Positions 16,121 through 23,563 of a DNA stretch of 34,635 nt are shown here, piece after piece. Source of the stretch: Acidimicrobiales bacterium. Lineage in GTDB: Bacteria > Actinomycetota > Acidimicrobiia > Acidimicrobiales > SZUA-35. Made by a program: the position numbers and the translations under genes. The notes under the pieces were generated by a model. That model saw nothing but the letters and a program-made list of their open reading frames with translations. It was not told the DNA's origin and made no database searches. The stretch covers positions 1-34,635 of the forward strand of contig JAHDBV010000049.1 in assembly GCA_020630195.1 (NCBI GenBank). The letters run 5' to 3'. Position 1 is the first letter of the stretch; the number at the start of each line of letters is the position of its first letter.

Positions 16121-17017
16121 ATGGTCTTCTCTAAGCGGAACCACCCGCCCCCACCGGAGGCCGGTCCGGACATCCCAGTCGGAGTGCGGATGTCCATCCT
16201 CAGCACGCTCAGCTACTTCGCAAGTCCCACCGACCTGTGGGAGACGATGATGCGGCGAGAGGGCTGGGCGACGTGGCAGGAGATCGGCGACGACATCACT
16301 GCCCGCTTCGGGCCTGAGCACGAGACGACGTTCGCCTCGGCCATGGAGAGGCACTTCGCAAGCGAGCGACACAGGATGGTGTTTGCCCCAGGTGTCAACT
16401 ACGACGCACAGCCGGCGCTGTCTGCGATACCTGCACCGCTGTTTCTCGATGTGATCGAAGACGCGCTGGCGCGAGGGAGCTACTGGCGGGAGATCGAAGA
16501 GGCGTCGGCAGAGATCAACCGCCTCTTCGAGCATCGTCGGGTCTTCTACCGAGTGTCTGGCGAAACGCGTCTCGTGGAGTGGAACGGTGACCGTCCAGCT
16601 CACGAGGTTGTGATCCGGCCCGCGCTTGACGCTCTGGGCGATGCGCGACTCGCTGGAGCGCGAGCGGAGTTCGAAGCGGCTCTTGCTCACCTTCGGAAGG
16701 GAACCTCGAAAGACTTCGAGGACGCGATTGAGGAAGCAGCCAAGTCAGTCGAGAGCGCAATGAAGGTGCTCGCGGCCGAGCATGGGGTCCCGCTGACTGG
16801 GAAGGAGACCGCCAGACCCTTGTTCGATCTGCTTGCGAAGGCTGGCGTGCTCATTGCGGAGGCCGACCAAGCCGTGTTGGGGCCGTCGCGCATTCGAAAC
16901 GCACATGGTGGTCACGGCTCAGGGCCAACCCCACGGCAGATCCCACTGGACCTCGCAGAGTTCGCGTGCCGATCGTCTGCATCAGCTCTGGGGTTCCTCG
17001 CTGCAGCCCTTCCGTAG
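16121..17017 (+). CDS. HEPN-like protein, candidate abortive-infection factor
   Basis: This 298-residue soluble protein has an alpha-rich C-terminal third. It reads DFEDAIEEAAKSVESAMKVL, then GKETARPLFDLLAKAGVL, and then RNAHGGHG at 259-266, closing with a helix. The Arg-x5-His spacing (R259, H265) and the pattern around it match C-terminal HEPN/Abi-type domains, many of which are RNases or toxins. The N-terminal part (WETMMRREGWATWQEIGDDI and onward) is not recognised. It starts 24 bases after the LysM-BTAD gene with a weak ribosome binding site, and is convergent with the ssb operon. It sits at a module boundary like the other defence genes. I infer a defence role; a stable antitoxin partner is not visible. 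Confidence 0.5.
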   Translation: MVFSKRNHPPPPEAGPDIPVGVRMSILSTLSYFASPTDLWETMMRREGWATWQEIGDDITARFGPEHETTFASAMERHFASERHRMVFAPGVNYDAQPALSAIPAPLFLDVIEDALARGSYWREIEEASAEINRLFEHRRVFYRVSGETRLVEWNGDRPAHEVVIRPALDALGDARLAGARAEFEAALAHLRKGTSKDFEDAIEEAAKSVESAMKVLAAEHGVPLTGKETARPLFDLLAKAGVLIAEADQAVLGPSRIRNAHGGHGSGPTPRQIPLDLAEFACRSSASALGFLAAALP

Positions 17018-17051
17018 TACGAGGTGTTCTGGCTGCTGCTGAGAAGGGTGA

Positions 17052-17075
17052 AGGACCTGCTGGCGCGTCGGTCCT
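17052..17075. terminator. Weak stem between convergent genes
   Basis: AGGACC (17052-17057) and GGTCCT (17070-17075) form a 6-bp stem between the convergent HEPN-like and ssb genes. It has a 12-base loop and no T-tract. It may be a bidirectional terminator, but the support is weak. Confidence 0.25.
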
Positions 17076-17703
17076 AATCGCGGACTGTCGTCTGTCCCGT
17101 AGCAGGAAGGCTCGGGACCACATCTGCTGATTGAAGGCGTATGCCGCGCTCTCTGCCAGGGGCGTCCGGCCGGTAGTCCAAATGCCCTCTCACGGAGACC
17201 GCCTGGTGTACCTGGACGTCGAGCGGCGACTCGGTGTGGGGCGACCAGCGTTCAACGTCGATCCAGAGGCGACCCGACTTCGAACCAGCTCGGCCAGCTG
17301 CCAAGCGAAAGGAATGCATGACGCCACGCTTCGTCGGTCGCTCGGGGTAGAGGGTCTCGACCGTGCCTGCGACGACGACCGTAGAGGGCAGCAGCACGGG
17401 CTCCGGTCCTTCGCGTAGGAGATCGACGTCGAGCGCCGTGACGACGTAGCGGTGGCGGGACTCGCCGGTCTCTCGGTCGCGCCAAGTCTTGTAGGTGAGA
17501 CGACCGCTGACGAGCACCCCGCGTCCGACTGAGCCGTGGTGGGCGACGGTGCCGGCGAGCTGGCCCCAGGCTTCGACGTCGATCCAGAGTCGTCGGTTGT
17601 TGGGTGCTCCGGTCTCGAGCCGGAAGGTGGCGAGGACACCGTTGCGGGTCTCCTTGCGAACGATCTCGTCGGAGATGATGCCGGCCGCTACGAAGAAGGC
17701 CAT
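17074..17703 (-). CDS. ssb: Single-strand-binding protein with two OB folds
   Basis: This 209-residue protein carries two consecutive SSB-type OB folds. The first (about 1-97) reads GVLATFRLE, RRLWIDVEAWGQLA, VLVSGRLTYKTW. The second (about 106-197) reads STVVVAGTVETL, GRLWIDVERW, VSVRGHLDYRP. Ordinary bacterial SSB has one OB fold per subunit and an acidic tip that recruits repair proteins. Here the tail ends TGQTTVRD with no acidic tip. It is probably an element-encoded SSB that coats transferred single strands without recruiting host SSB partners. ATG 17703 lies inside the end of the upstream gene (16-base overlap), so the two form an operon. Confidence 0.75.
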   Translation of the reverse strand: MAFFVAAGIISDEIVRKETRNGVLATFRLETGAPNNRRLWIDVEAWGQLAGTVAHHGSVGRGVLVSGRLTYKTWRDRETGESRHRYVVTALDVDLLREGPEPVLLPSTVVVAGTVETLYPERPTKRGVMHSFRLAAGRAGSKSGRLWIDVERWSPHTESPLDVQVHQAVSVRGHLDYRPDAPGRERGIRLQSADVVPSLPATGQTTVRD

Positions 17704-18119
17704 TGGAGTGCCTCCTCCGATGGACCATCGAACCCGGGCAACGGTTCCTGCTCGTGTCTGGCGGGGCGCTGTCGTCGGGTTCGGCGCTCGCGATCCCTCG
17801 GCTTGGGTCTGGGCGCTGGCGTGGGCGGAGGAGGGTTGTGGCTGGCGACGAGCCGGAGTCGCTCGATGGCGCCGACCGTCTCGCCCGGTGAGCTGGCGTC
17901 GCCGCCGGTGATGACAAGGTCGATGTCGCGGCCGAGGCGGCCCGGGAGCGCTGGGAGTGCCTTCATGGCCGTCACGATGTTCTCCAGCTCGGTGACCTTG
18001 GGCTGCTCTCCGGCGAGCTGACGGTCGTACCAGGCCACGAGATCGCGGCACGCGCTCGAGATGGGAGCGAGGTCGATGACCGAGCCGCCAGGTGCGGTGG
18101 GTTCGTCGTTGGTGTCCAT
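17688..18119 (-). CDS. Unknown protein encoded upstream of ssb
   Basis: This 143-residue protein starts at ATG 18119 with MDTNDEPTAPGGSVIDLAPI. It has an alpha-helical central part (VAWYDRQLAGEQPKVTELEN, then GRLGRDIDLVITGGDASSPG). The Pro/Arg-rich tail (PPPPTPAPRPKPRDRERRTR) suggests nucleic-acid or protein contact. I do not recognise the family. The start codon is the last three bases of copy 3 of the 41-bp element, so the message may be leaderless or begin within the element. The ssb gene overlaps its end by 16 bases. It probably works with the single-strand-binding protein during transfer or establishment (context inference). Confidence 0.6.
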   Translation of the reverse strand: MDTNDEPTAPGGSVIDLAPISSACRDLVAWYDRQLAGEQPKVTELENIVTAMKALPALPGRLGRDIDLVITGGDASSPGETVGAIERLRLVASHNPPPPTPAPRPKPRDRERRTRRQRPARHEQEPLPGFDGPSEEALQWPSS

Positions 18120-18157
18120 GACTCTTCTGTGGCCCGCGGCAGACCACCGTTGGGACA
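18117..18157 (-). promoter_or_regulatory. 41-bp transfer element, copy 3
   Basis: On the minus strand it starts TGTCCCAACG, has a variable middle, and continues CGGGCCACAGAAGAGTCATG. The final ATG is the start codon of the gene upstream of ssb. It is the most divergent copy: the tail differs, but both core blocks are exact. It faces away from copy 4. Confidence 0.7.
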
Positions 18158-18187
18158 CCGATCGTCGGCGAGGAATCGGAGACCGCC

Positions 18188-18228
18188 TGTCCCAATGAGG
18201 CGAGCGGCCGGGCCACAGATGGGGCACG
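18188..18228 (+). promoter_or_regulatory. 41-bp transfer element, copy 4
   Basis: It starts TGTCCCAATG, has a variable middle, and continues CGGGCCACAGATGGGGCACG. It precedes the type IV secretion operon, 24 bases before the GTG start at 18253. Copies 3 and 4 stand back to back, 30 bases apart, serving divergent operons. Confidence 0.7.
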
Positions 18229-18240
18229 TCACCCAGACCC

Positions 18241-18246
18241 AGGAGG
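18241..18246 (+). promoter_or_regulatory. Ribosome binding site for the GTG at 18253
   Basis: AGGAGG with a six-base spacer precedes GTG 18253. It supports that start over the in-frame ACG at the end of copy 4. Confidence 0.7.
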
Positions 18247-18252
18247 CCCGAC

Positions 18253-18549
18253 GTGCGATATCTCTTCACACTCCCGAACGTTCTCGCCCAGATCGACGTC
18301 ACGCCCAGCAATGATGGGCTCCCCGGCGCCGCCTTCTGGCAACAGGTTCTCGGCTGGCTCGCCTGGGGCGGGCTCGCCGGCTCCCTGGCCTCGCTGCTGA
18401 TCGGCGGCGCGGTGTGGGGACTCAGCCACGCCAACGGACACTCCATGGGCGCCTCCCGCGGCAAGACCTTTGCCCTCGGTGGCATGGCCGGTGCCATCCT
18501 TGTCGGCCTCGCCGCCACCATCGTCAACACCCTCTCGGGCATCAGCTGA
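18253..18549 (+). CDS. VirB2/TrbC-like small membrane protein
   Basis: This 98-residue protein has an N-terminal hydrophilic part and two hydrophobic helices (about 31-56 and 72-93) joined by a basic hairpin (SHANGHSMGASRGKT). Size and topology match VirB2-type pilins or channel subunits, and the small two-helix proteins that open actinobacterial type IV secretion operons. A strong ribosome binding site supports the GTG start. It is first in the operon behind copy 4 of the 41-bp element. Its stop overlaps the next ATG. The call rests on topology and position, as no sequence motif is decisive. Confidence 0.6.
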   Translation: MRYLFTLPNVLAQIDVTPSNDGLPGAAFWQQVLGWLAWGGLAGSLASLLIGGAVWGLSHANGHSMGASRGKTFALGGMAGAILVGLAATIVNTLSGIS

Positions 18550-19244
18550 TGAGAGGAGCGATCAAGTGGACCGCAGCCCTTCTCCTCATCGGGGCCCTCG
18601 GTGTCGGTTGGTCGGTCGTGACCGCTGACGGCAACGACACTCCGGCGCCCGCCGCTCACCAACCCGAACCGACAGACCATTCTCAGGTCTCGAGCGAGAT
18701 CCCCGAGCAACGTCCGATAGCCGCCTCCGGCCCCTCGGAGACGGACCCAATCGACGACGACCTTCGGTTCCGGCAGGACGAGGCGGGGGCACGAGCCGCG
18801 GCGGTCGCCTACCTCGAGCTGACCGAGGAGGCGGTGGCGCTCACACCCGCTGAAGCTGCCGCCGTGCAGCGCTCGATCGCAACCGCTGACTTCGCTGAGG
18901 AGTTCGGCGCGGACACCGAGCAGAAGATGATGGAGCTCACCCAGACCGTCCCGGGTGGGGTCATCCTGCGTGTGGCTCCCATCGAGGTACGGAGCGTTGC
19001 TGACGGCGACGACTGGCTCGTCTCGGTCTGGTACGCACTGGCGATCACGATGGTCGGCGACGCAGTCGTCGACGACTGGCGTACGGCCAGCTACCGCATG
19101 CGCTGGGAGGCCGGCACCTGGAAGATCGCCGCCTTCAACTCACAGCGCGGCCCAACCCCGGGCCGTGGCACGCAGCCCGCGTCGGCATCTGCGGTCGACT
19201 TCGAGCTGCTTCTCGACGGCTACAGCGACGAGGGGCTCAGCTGA
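18549..19244 (+). CDS. VirB8/TcpC-like membrane-anchored protein
   Basis: From ATG 18549 (TGATG overlap with the previous stop) the 231-residue protein has one N-terminal helix (about 7-24), a disordered Pro/Thr/Ser-rich linker and an external domain. Helices EAGARAAAVAYLELTEEAVAL come first. Strands follow in GGVILRVAPIEVRSV, WLVSVWYALAIT and SYRMRWEAGTWKIAAF. Such an NTF2-like fold behind a single anchor is typical of VirB8/TcpC assembly factors of conjugation channels. The position between VirB2-like and VirB6-like genes agrees. The frame is open to 18414, but that would run inside the VirB2-like gene. Confidence 0.58.
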   Translation: MRGAIKWTAALLLIGALGVGWSVVTADGNDTPAPAAHQPEPTDHSQVSSEIPEQRPIAASGPSETDPIDDDLRFRQDEAGARAAAVAYLELTEEAVALTPAEAAAVQRSIATADFAEEFGADTEQKMMELTQTVPGGVILRVAPIEVRSVADGDDWLVSVWYALAITMVGDAVVDDWRTASYRMRWEAGTWKIAAFNSQRGPTPGRGTQPASASAVDFELLLDGYSDEGLS

Positions 19245-20686
19245 TGGACATCCCCGGAGTCGACCTGCCCGGACCGGGCGACATCATCGGTGGCGTCGGA
19301 GGCTTCTTCGGTGGACTCGCCGAGGACGCCGGCCAGGCGATCGTCGAGTACGTCATCGAGTTCATCTTCGGGCTGATCGCCCAAGCCGTTGCCTCGATCA
19401 CCAGCGCCCTTGCCGGTGCATTCAACGGCGACTCGACCAGGGTCGACCTTGCCGGCGGCTGGTTCGCCAGCGACGGCGGATCCACGGTCACGACCATGAC
19501 GTCGGTCATCGCCGGATCGCTCGTCCTGGTATTCCTGTTCCTGTCGCTCATCCGAGCCATGGCAGCGGGCGAGTTCTCGACTATGTGGCGAGCCGCGTTG
19601 ATCGATGTGCCGGTCGCATTCCTCGCCACCGCGCTCACGGTCGTCGTCGCCTCCGCTCTGCTGGCGATGGTCGACGAGGCCTCGGCGACACTGCTCGGCA
19701 GCGACGGCGAACAGCTCGCCGCGTTCGGTGAGTCGCTGACCGATGTCGAGCAACTCAGCGTCGCCGGGCTCCTCGGGATCCTATTCGGTCTGCTGTTCAT
19801 CATCGGGGCCGTGCTGGTGTGGATCCAGCTCCTCGTGCGAGCGGCGCTCATTTACATCGTGATCGCCTTCGCTCCCATCACCTGGGTGACTCGGGCCTAC
19901 CCCGGCACCAGGGGCATCGCCCGGCGGGGCGCCGAGGTGGCCGTGGCGCTCATCGTGTCGAAGTTCGCCATGGCGGTCTCGTTCCGGCTCGGCGCCGAAG
20001 CCATGGGCTCGGCCGATGTCGCCTCCGGCGAAGCGGACCTGTCGGCCATGCTCGTCGGCGCTGCGATCATGCTGATGACCGCCTTCATGCCGTGGATGAT
20101 CTTCAAGATCATCCCAGCGGTCGAGAGCGCAACCTCGGCGGCCGGGGCCGAACGAGCGGCTGTCGGTGCCGCAGTCGTCGGCGGTGGACTCGCCTACGCC
20201 GGACTCCGCCACCTCGCTTCTGGTAGCGGTGGTGGATCGGGCGGGAACGGTGGCAGTAGCGGCTCCGGGGGCGCCGGTGGATCGGGTGGTGGAACTGGCG
20301 GACCGTCCGGAGACGGAGGTGGAGGTACCTCTGGCGCCGGCGGCGGTGGATCAACCACGGCGACGGGGGCGACCGCAGGCGCCACGCAGCGGAGCACCGA
20401 CCCGTCGGACCGAAACGCAAACAACGACGATGACGCAGACAACTCCAGCTCGCCGTCCCACGGCGGTGGTTCCACCACGGGATCGAGGGCTTCGGACAGC
20501 GCCGATCACGGCGGCGGATCCACTCGTGCTGGCGAGCTCGTCCTGACGGCGACTCCGGTCGGTGGGTCACCCGGCATCGGCGTCGTCGAGATCGAAGCCG
20601 ATCAGCCAAGTTCACCGGCAGCCCCGGCCATGCCGGACTCCGCGCAGCCACAGACCCTGGCCCGTCTTCGAAGGAGTCAACCGTGA
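19244..20686 (+). CDS. VirB6/TrbL-like polytopic channel protein
   Basis: This 480-residue protein has about six hydrophobic segments in the first 320 residues (VIEFIFGLIAQAVASI, SLVLVFLFLSLIRAM, DVPVAFLATALTVVVASALL, GLLGILFGLLFIIGAVLVWI, AALIYIVIAFAPITWV, AAIMLMTAFMPWMIFKII). The APITW segment and overall layout are VirB6/TrbL-like. From about residue 325 the tail is Gly/Ser-rich, with HGGGST occurring twice, and should be flexible. VirB6 proteins line the inner-membrane part of the DNA channel. Start and stop overlap both neighbours by one to four bases. Confidence 0.72.
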   Translation: MDIPGVDLPGPGDIIGGVGGFFGGLAEDAGQAIVEYVIEFIFGLIAQAVASITSALAGAFNGDSTRVDLAGGWFASDGGSTVTTMTSVIAGSLVLVFLFLSLIRAMAAGEFSTMWRAALIDVPVAFLATALTVVVASALLAMVDEASATLLGSDGEQLAAFGESLTDVEQLSVAGLLGILFGLLFIIGAVLVWIQLLVRAALIYIVIAFAPITWVTRAYPGTRGIARRGAEVAVALIVSKFAMAVSFRLGAEAMGSADVASGEADLSAMLVGAAIMLMTAFMPWMIFKIIPAVESATSAAGAERAAVGAAVVGGGLAYAGLRHLASGSGGGSGGNGGSSGSGGAGGSGGGTGGPSGDGGGGTSGAGGGGSTTATGATAGATQRSTDPSDRNANNDDDADNSSSPSHGGGSTTGSRASDSADHGGGSTRAGELVLTATPVGGSPGIGVVEIEADQPSSPAAPAMPDSAQPQTLARLRRSQP

Positions 20687-22191
20687 CCTCGACCGCCACA
20701 CCCTCACCTGGGCGGCTCTACCGCCTGTCTCCTCCAGACCGGACTGGGCTCATGTTCGGTCTCGGCCTCGTCCAACTCGCCCTCGTCGCCGGTGGTGTCG
20801 TCATCGGATCGACCCTGATGGTGATGGTGTCGGTACCTGCCGGCGTCGCCGTGCTCCTGCTCGGCGCGGTCCTCGGGTTGTTCCGGATGCACGGCGCCTC
20901 GGCAGTCGAGCTCGCCCCGCAAGGGGCCCGCTACCTCCGCCAGCGCCGGGGTGGGCAAGGTCAGTGGTTTTCGGTCGTCCCGCTGCTCGGTGGGGACGAG
21001 CGCGCGGCACCCACGGTGCTCGCAGACCAGGACGTCCTCGTGGTTGACCCCGGCCCGCTCGGCCTCGGCCCACCGGGAGCCGACATCGCCGTGAGCCGTG
21101 ACCGCAAGGTCGGTACGTACGCAGCGACGCTCCGGGTCGCAGGCCGCCAGTTCGCACTCATCGATCAGTCCGAACAGGACTGGCTGGTCTCCCGGTGGGG
21201 AACGGCGCTGCAGGCCTTCATCACCGAACGGAACCCGGTCGTCAGCATCCGATGGTCGGAATGGGCAGCGCCGGCCGGGCTCGAAGAGCATCGCCGTTGG
21301 CTGCGAGATCATCTCGACGACAACCCTCTCCACGACGTCCGCCAGGCCTACGAACAGCTCCTCAACGAAGCCGGCTCCAGGTCGACTCGTCACGAGGTCC
21401 TCGTGACCGTGACGATCCACTCCGGCAAGGTCAAGGTCGGCAAGAGGCACAACGGCGACCGGGTGAAGGCGTCGGTCGAGCTGCTCCTCAGCGAGATGAA
21501 GCTGTTCGCCCAACGACTCGAGGGTGCCGGGCTGCTGGTCTCGGCCCCGCTGTCGCCCGGCGAGTGGGCCCGGGCGATGCGGCTCCGCCTCGACCCGTCG
21601 TGTCGGGCCGCCCTCGACGGGAGGGGCCGCTCCCTGGCTGACACCGCCGGGGAGGTGAGTCTCACCAACGCAGGACCGATCGCCGCTGAGTCGACGTGGA
21701 CGGCGTGGCACACCGACGGCGCCTGGCACCGGGGCCTGTACGTGGCCGAGTGGCCTCGGCTCGACGTCCCCGCCCGCTGGATGAGCGACCTGATGCTCTA
21801 CAACGGCTCGGTACGGACCGTGTCGGTGTTCTTCGAACCGGTGCCGCGCTCGAAGTCTCAGCGCAGCATCACCCGGGAGGCAGCGAAGATCGAGTCCGAC
21901 TCGCAACAGCGAGCCGAGAAGGGGTTCCGGGTCGGCGCCCAGCATCGCCGAGCGGCCCGCGCCGTTGAGGAGCGGGAGGAGGAGCTGGTCGCCGGCTACG
22001 GCGAATTCTTCTACGCCGGGGTGGTCTGCGTCAGCGCCGCCAGCCTCACCGAGCTCGAAGCCGCCACCGACGAGATCACCCAGGTGGCGGCGTCGGTCGG
22101 CCTCGAGCTCCGCCCGCTGCACGGCCGTCACGACCAGGCAGTCGCCGCCGTGCTTCCACTGGCCCGTGGCCTGGCACCGAAGGGGTTCTGA
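20683..22191 (+). CDS. SCO6880-like protein: membrane anchor plus VirB4 N-terminal-type domain
   Basis: This 502-residue protein starts at GTG 20683 (GTGA overlap). Two adjacent hydrophobic helices (about 23-65) resemble PrgI/TcpE proteins. A long cytoplasmic domain follows with YRLSPPDRTGLMFG at the start, VGTYAATLRVAGRQFALIDQ, and SRSTRHEVLVTVTIHSGKVK. No P-loop is present. In this actinobacterial arrangement the VirB4 protein is split: this subunit supplies the non-ATPase domain and membrane link, and the next gene supplies the motor. Family resemblance to Streptomyces SCO6880 is from memory of its layout. The next gene follows after one base. Confidence 0.7.
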   Translation: MTSTATPSPGRLYRLSPPDRTGLMFGLGLVQLALVAGGVVIGSTLMVMVSVPAGVAVLLLGAVLGLFRMHGASAVELAPQGARYLRQRRGGQGQWFSVVPLLGGDERAAPTVLADQDVLVVDPGPLGLGPPGADIAVSRDRKVGTYAATLRVAGRQFALIDQSEQDWLVSRWGTALQAFITERNPVVSIRWSEWAAPAGLEEHRRWLRDHLDDNPLHDVRQAYEQLLNEAGSRSTRHEVLVTVTIHSGKVKVGKRHNGDRVKASVELLLSEMKLFAQRLEGAGLLVSAPLSPGEWARAMRLRLDPSCRAALDGRGRSLADTAGEVSLTNAGPIAAESTWTAWHTDGAWHRGLYVAEWPRLDVPARWMSDLMLYNGSVRTVSVFFEPVPRSKSQRSITREAAKIESDSQQRAEKGFRVGAQHRRAARAVEEREEELVAGYGEFFYAGVVCVSAASLTELEAATDEITQVAASVGLELRPLHGRHDQAVAAVLPLARGLAPKGF

Positions 22192-22192
22192 C

Positions 22193-23563
22193 ATGCGAGA
22201 CACCAGTCGACACACGCCGAGCGCTGCGGTCGACACGAAGCGGTCGAGAGAGAAGGGAATCGGGGGCGCCGTGTTCGCTCCCGGCCTACGCATCCCCCGC
22301 CACCGAGCGACGACGGCACACACCTGTGCCCTGTATCCGTTCCATGCCGACCAAGGCCTCGGTCCACGTGGTGTGTACATCGGCGAGGACGTCTCGGCCG
22401 GGGGGTCTTCCTGGCACTTCGATCCGTTCCAGCTCTACACCGACGGCGTCATCACGAGTCCCAACATCCTGGTGCTCGGGATGGTCGGGGCGGGGAAGTC
22501 CTCGGCGGTGAAGACGATGCTCTACCGGATGGTGGGCCTGCTCGGCTCCGACGGCAAGCCTCGCTGGTGCGCCATCTTGGACCCCAAGGGCGAGTACGGA
22601 CCGCTGGCCAACGCGCTGGGGCTGACACGCCTGGCTCTGTTCCCCGGCGGGCGGACACGACTCAACCCGCTCGACGCCGGCCCGTACGTCGACTCGACCG
22701 ACGAGCTACGGGCTCGGCGCACGCAGATGACCGCAGCGCTGGCGTCCTCGATGCTCCGTCGGGAGCTGACGGCAACCGAAGAGGCTGCGCTGTCGTGGGT
22801 GATCGACATCGTCACCGATGCCGAAGGCGATTCCCAACCAACGCTGCGAGACGTCGTCGACCTACTGGCCAACCCCACCGACGAGATGCTGGTGCGATCA
22901 GCGGAAGACACGAACCGTGACCTAGCTCGGAAGATCGCCGACGTACGCCACGGTCTCGGCAAGCTCCTCGACGGCCCTCTCCGAGGCATGTTCGACGGCC
23001 CCTCGACCGTGAGCCTCGACTGGTCCGGTCGGGGAGTGGTGATCGACCTCTCCGCCGTCCATCAGGACCCCGAGGCGCTCACCGTCGTCATGATCGCCGC
23101 GACCGGCTGGCTCCAAGCTCTGCTCGCCGCGCCCGAGGGCGAAGACGTGCCGAGACGGGTTCAGGTGCTCGAGGAGATCTGGGCGCTCCTCGGCTCGGAG
23201 CGGGTGGCGAAGTACTACCAGTCGTGCCAGAAGCTGGCTCGTGCCTACGGAGTGGCAAACATCTCGGTCGCCCACCGCATCTCCGACCTTCGAGCCCAGA
23301 CCGACGACGGCACCTCGGCGGCGAAGGTCTCGATGGGTCTCCTCGCCGACACCCAGACGCGGATCCTGTTCCGGCAGTCGTCGGACCAGGTGCCGGAGGC
23401 GACGAGCCTGCTCGGTCTGACCGCCGTCGAGGCGAGGATCCTCCCCGAACTGGCGAGGGGTCGATCGCTCTGGCGGGTGGGGGACCACACCGCCATCGTC
23501 CAGCATCGGATCGGCTCCAAGGAGTGGCCGATCTGCGACACCGACGGGAGGCTCACGGTATGA
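22193..23563 (+). CDS. VirB4-type conjugation ATPase (motor domain)
   Basis: This 456-residue ATPase has Walker A GMVGAGKSS at 96-104. Then come WCAILDPKGEYGPLANALG and the VirB4-like GGRTRLNPLDAG. The Walker B region is RVQVLEEIWALLGSERVAKYY, followed by the sensor-like ANISVAHRISDLRAQ and a terminal TRILFRQSSDQVPEATSLLG. It energises channel assembly and substrate passage at the membrane. The usual VirB4 N-terminal domain is missing because it lies in the preceding gene. ATG 22193 comes one base after that gene's stop. Confidence 0.85.
   Translation: MRDTSRHTPSAAVDTKRSREKGIGGAVFAPGLRIPRHRATTAHTCALYPFHADQGLGPRGVYIGEDVSAGGSSWHFDPFQLYTDGVITSPNILVLGMVGAGKSSAVKTMLYRMVGLLGSDGKPRWCAILDPKGEYGPLANALGLTRLALFPGGRTRLNPLDAGPYVDSTDELRARRTQMTAALASSMLRRELTATEEAALSWVIDIVTDAEGDSQPTLRDVVDLLANPTDEMLVRSAEDTNRDLARKIADVRHGLGKLLDGPLRGMFDGPSTVSLDWSGRGVVIDLSAVHQDPEALTVVMIAATGWLQALLAAPEGEDVPRRVQVLEEIWALLGSERVAKYYQSCQKLARAYGVANISVAHRISDLRAQTDDGTSAAKVSMGLLADTQTRILFRQSSDQVPEATSLLGLTAVEARILPELARGRSLWRVGDHTAIVQHRIGSKEWPICDTDGRLTV

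Noticed and set aside
593..18228. The 41-bp element read on its reverse strand gives a conserved short peptide start of the form M/V-x-x-LWP-x5-WD in all four copies.
   Set aside because: The five middle codons differ non-synonymously, downstream peptides are unrelated, and only copy 1 has a plausible ribosome binding site. A DNA element explains the conservation better.
17688..18710. Minus-strand frame of 340 codons that extends the gene upstream of ssb.
   Set aside because: The extension would cross both 41-bp elements and run antisense to the VirB2-like gene. ATG 18119 is the simpler start.
20221..20560. Apparent tandem repeat from GGTGGATCGGG-like units.
   Set aside because: It encodes the Gly/Ser-rich tail of the VirB6-like protein. 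Units are irregular and follow codon use, not a DNA repeat.
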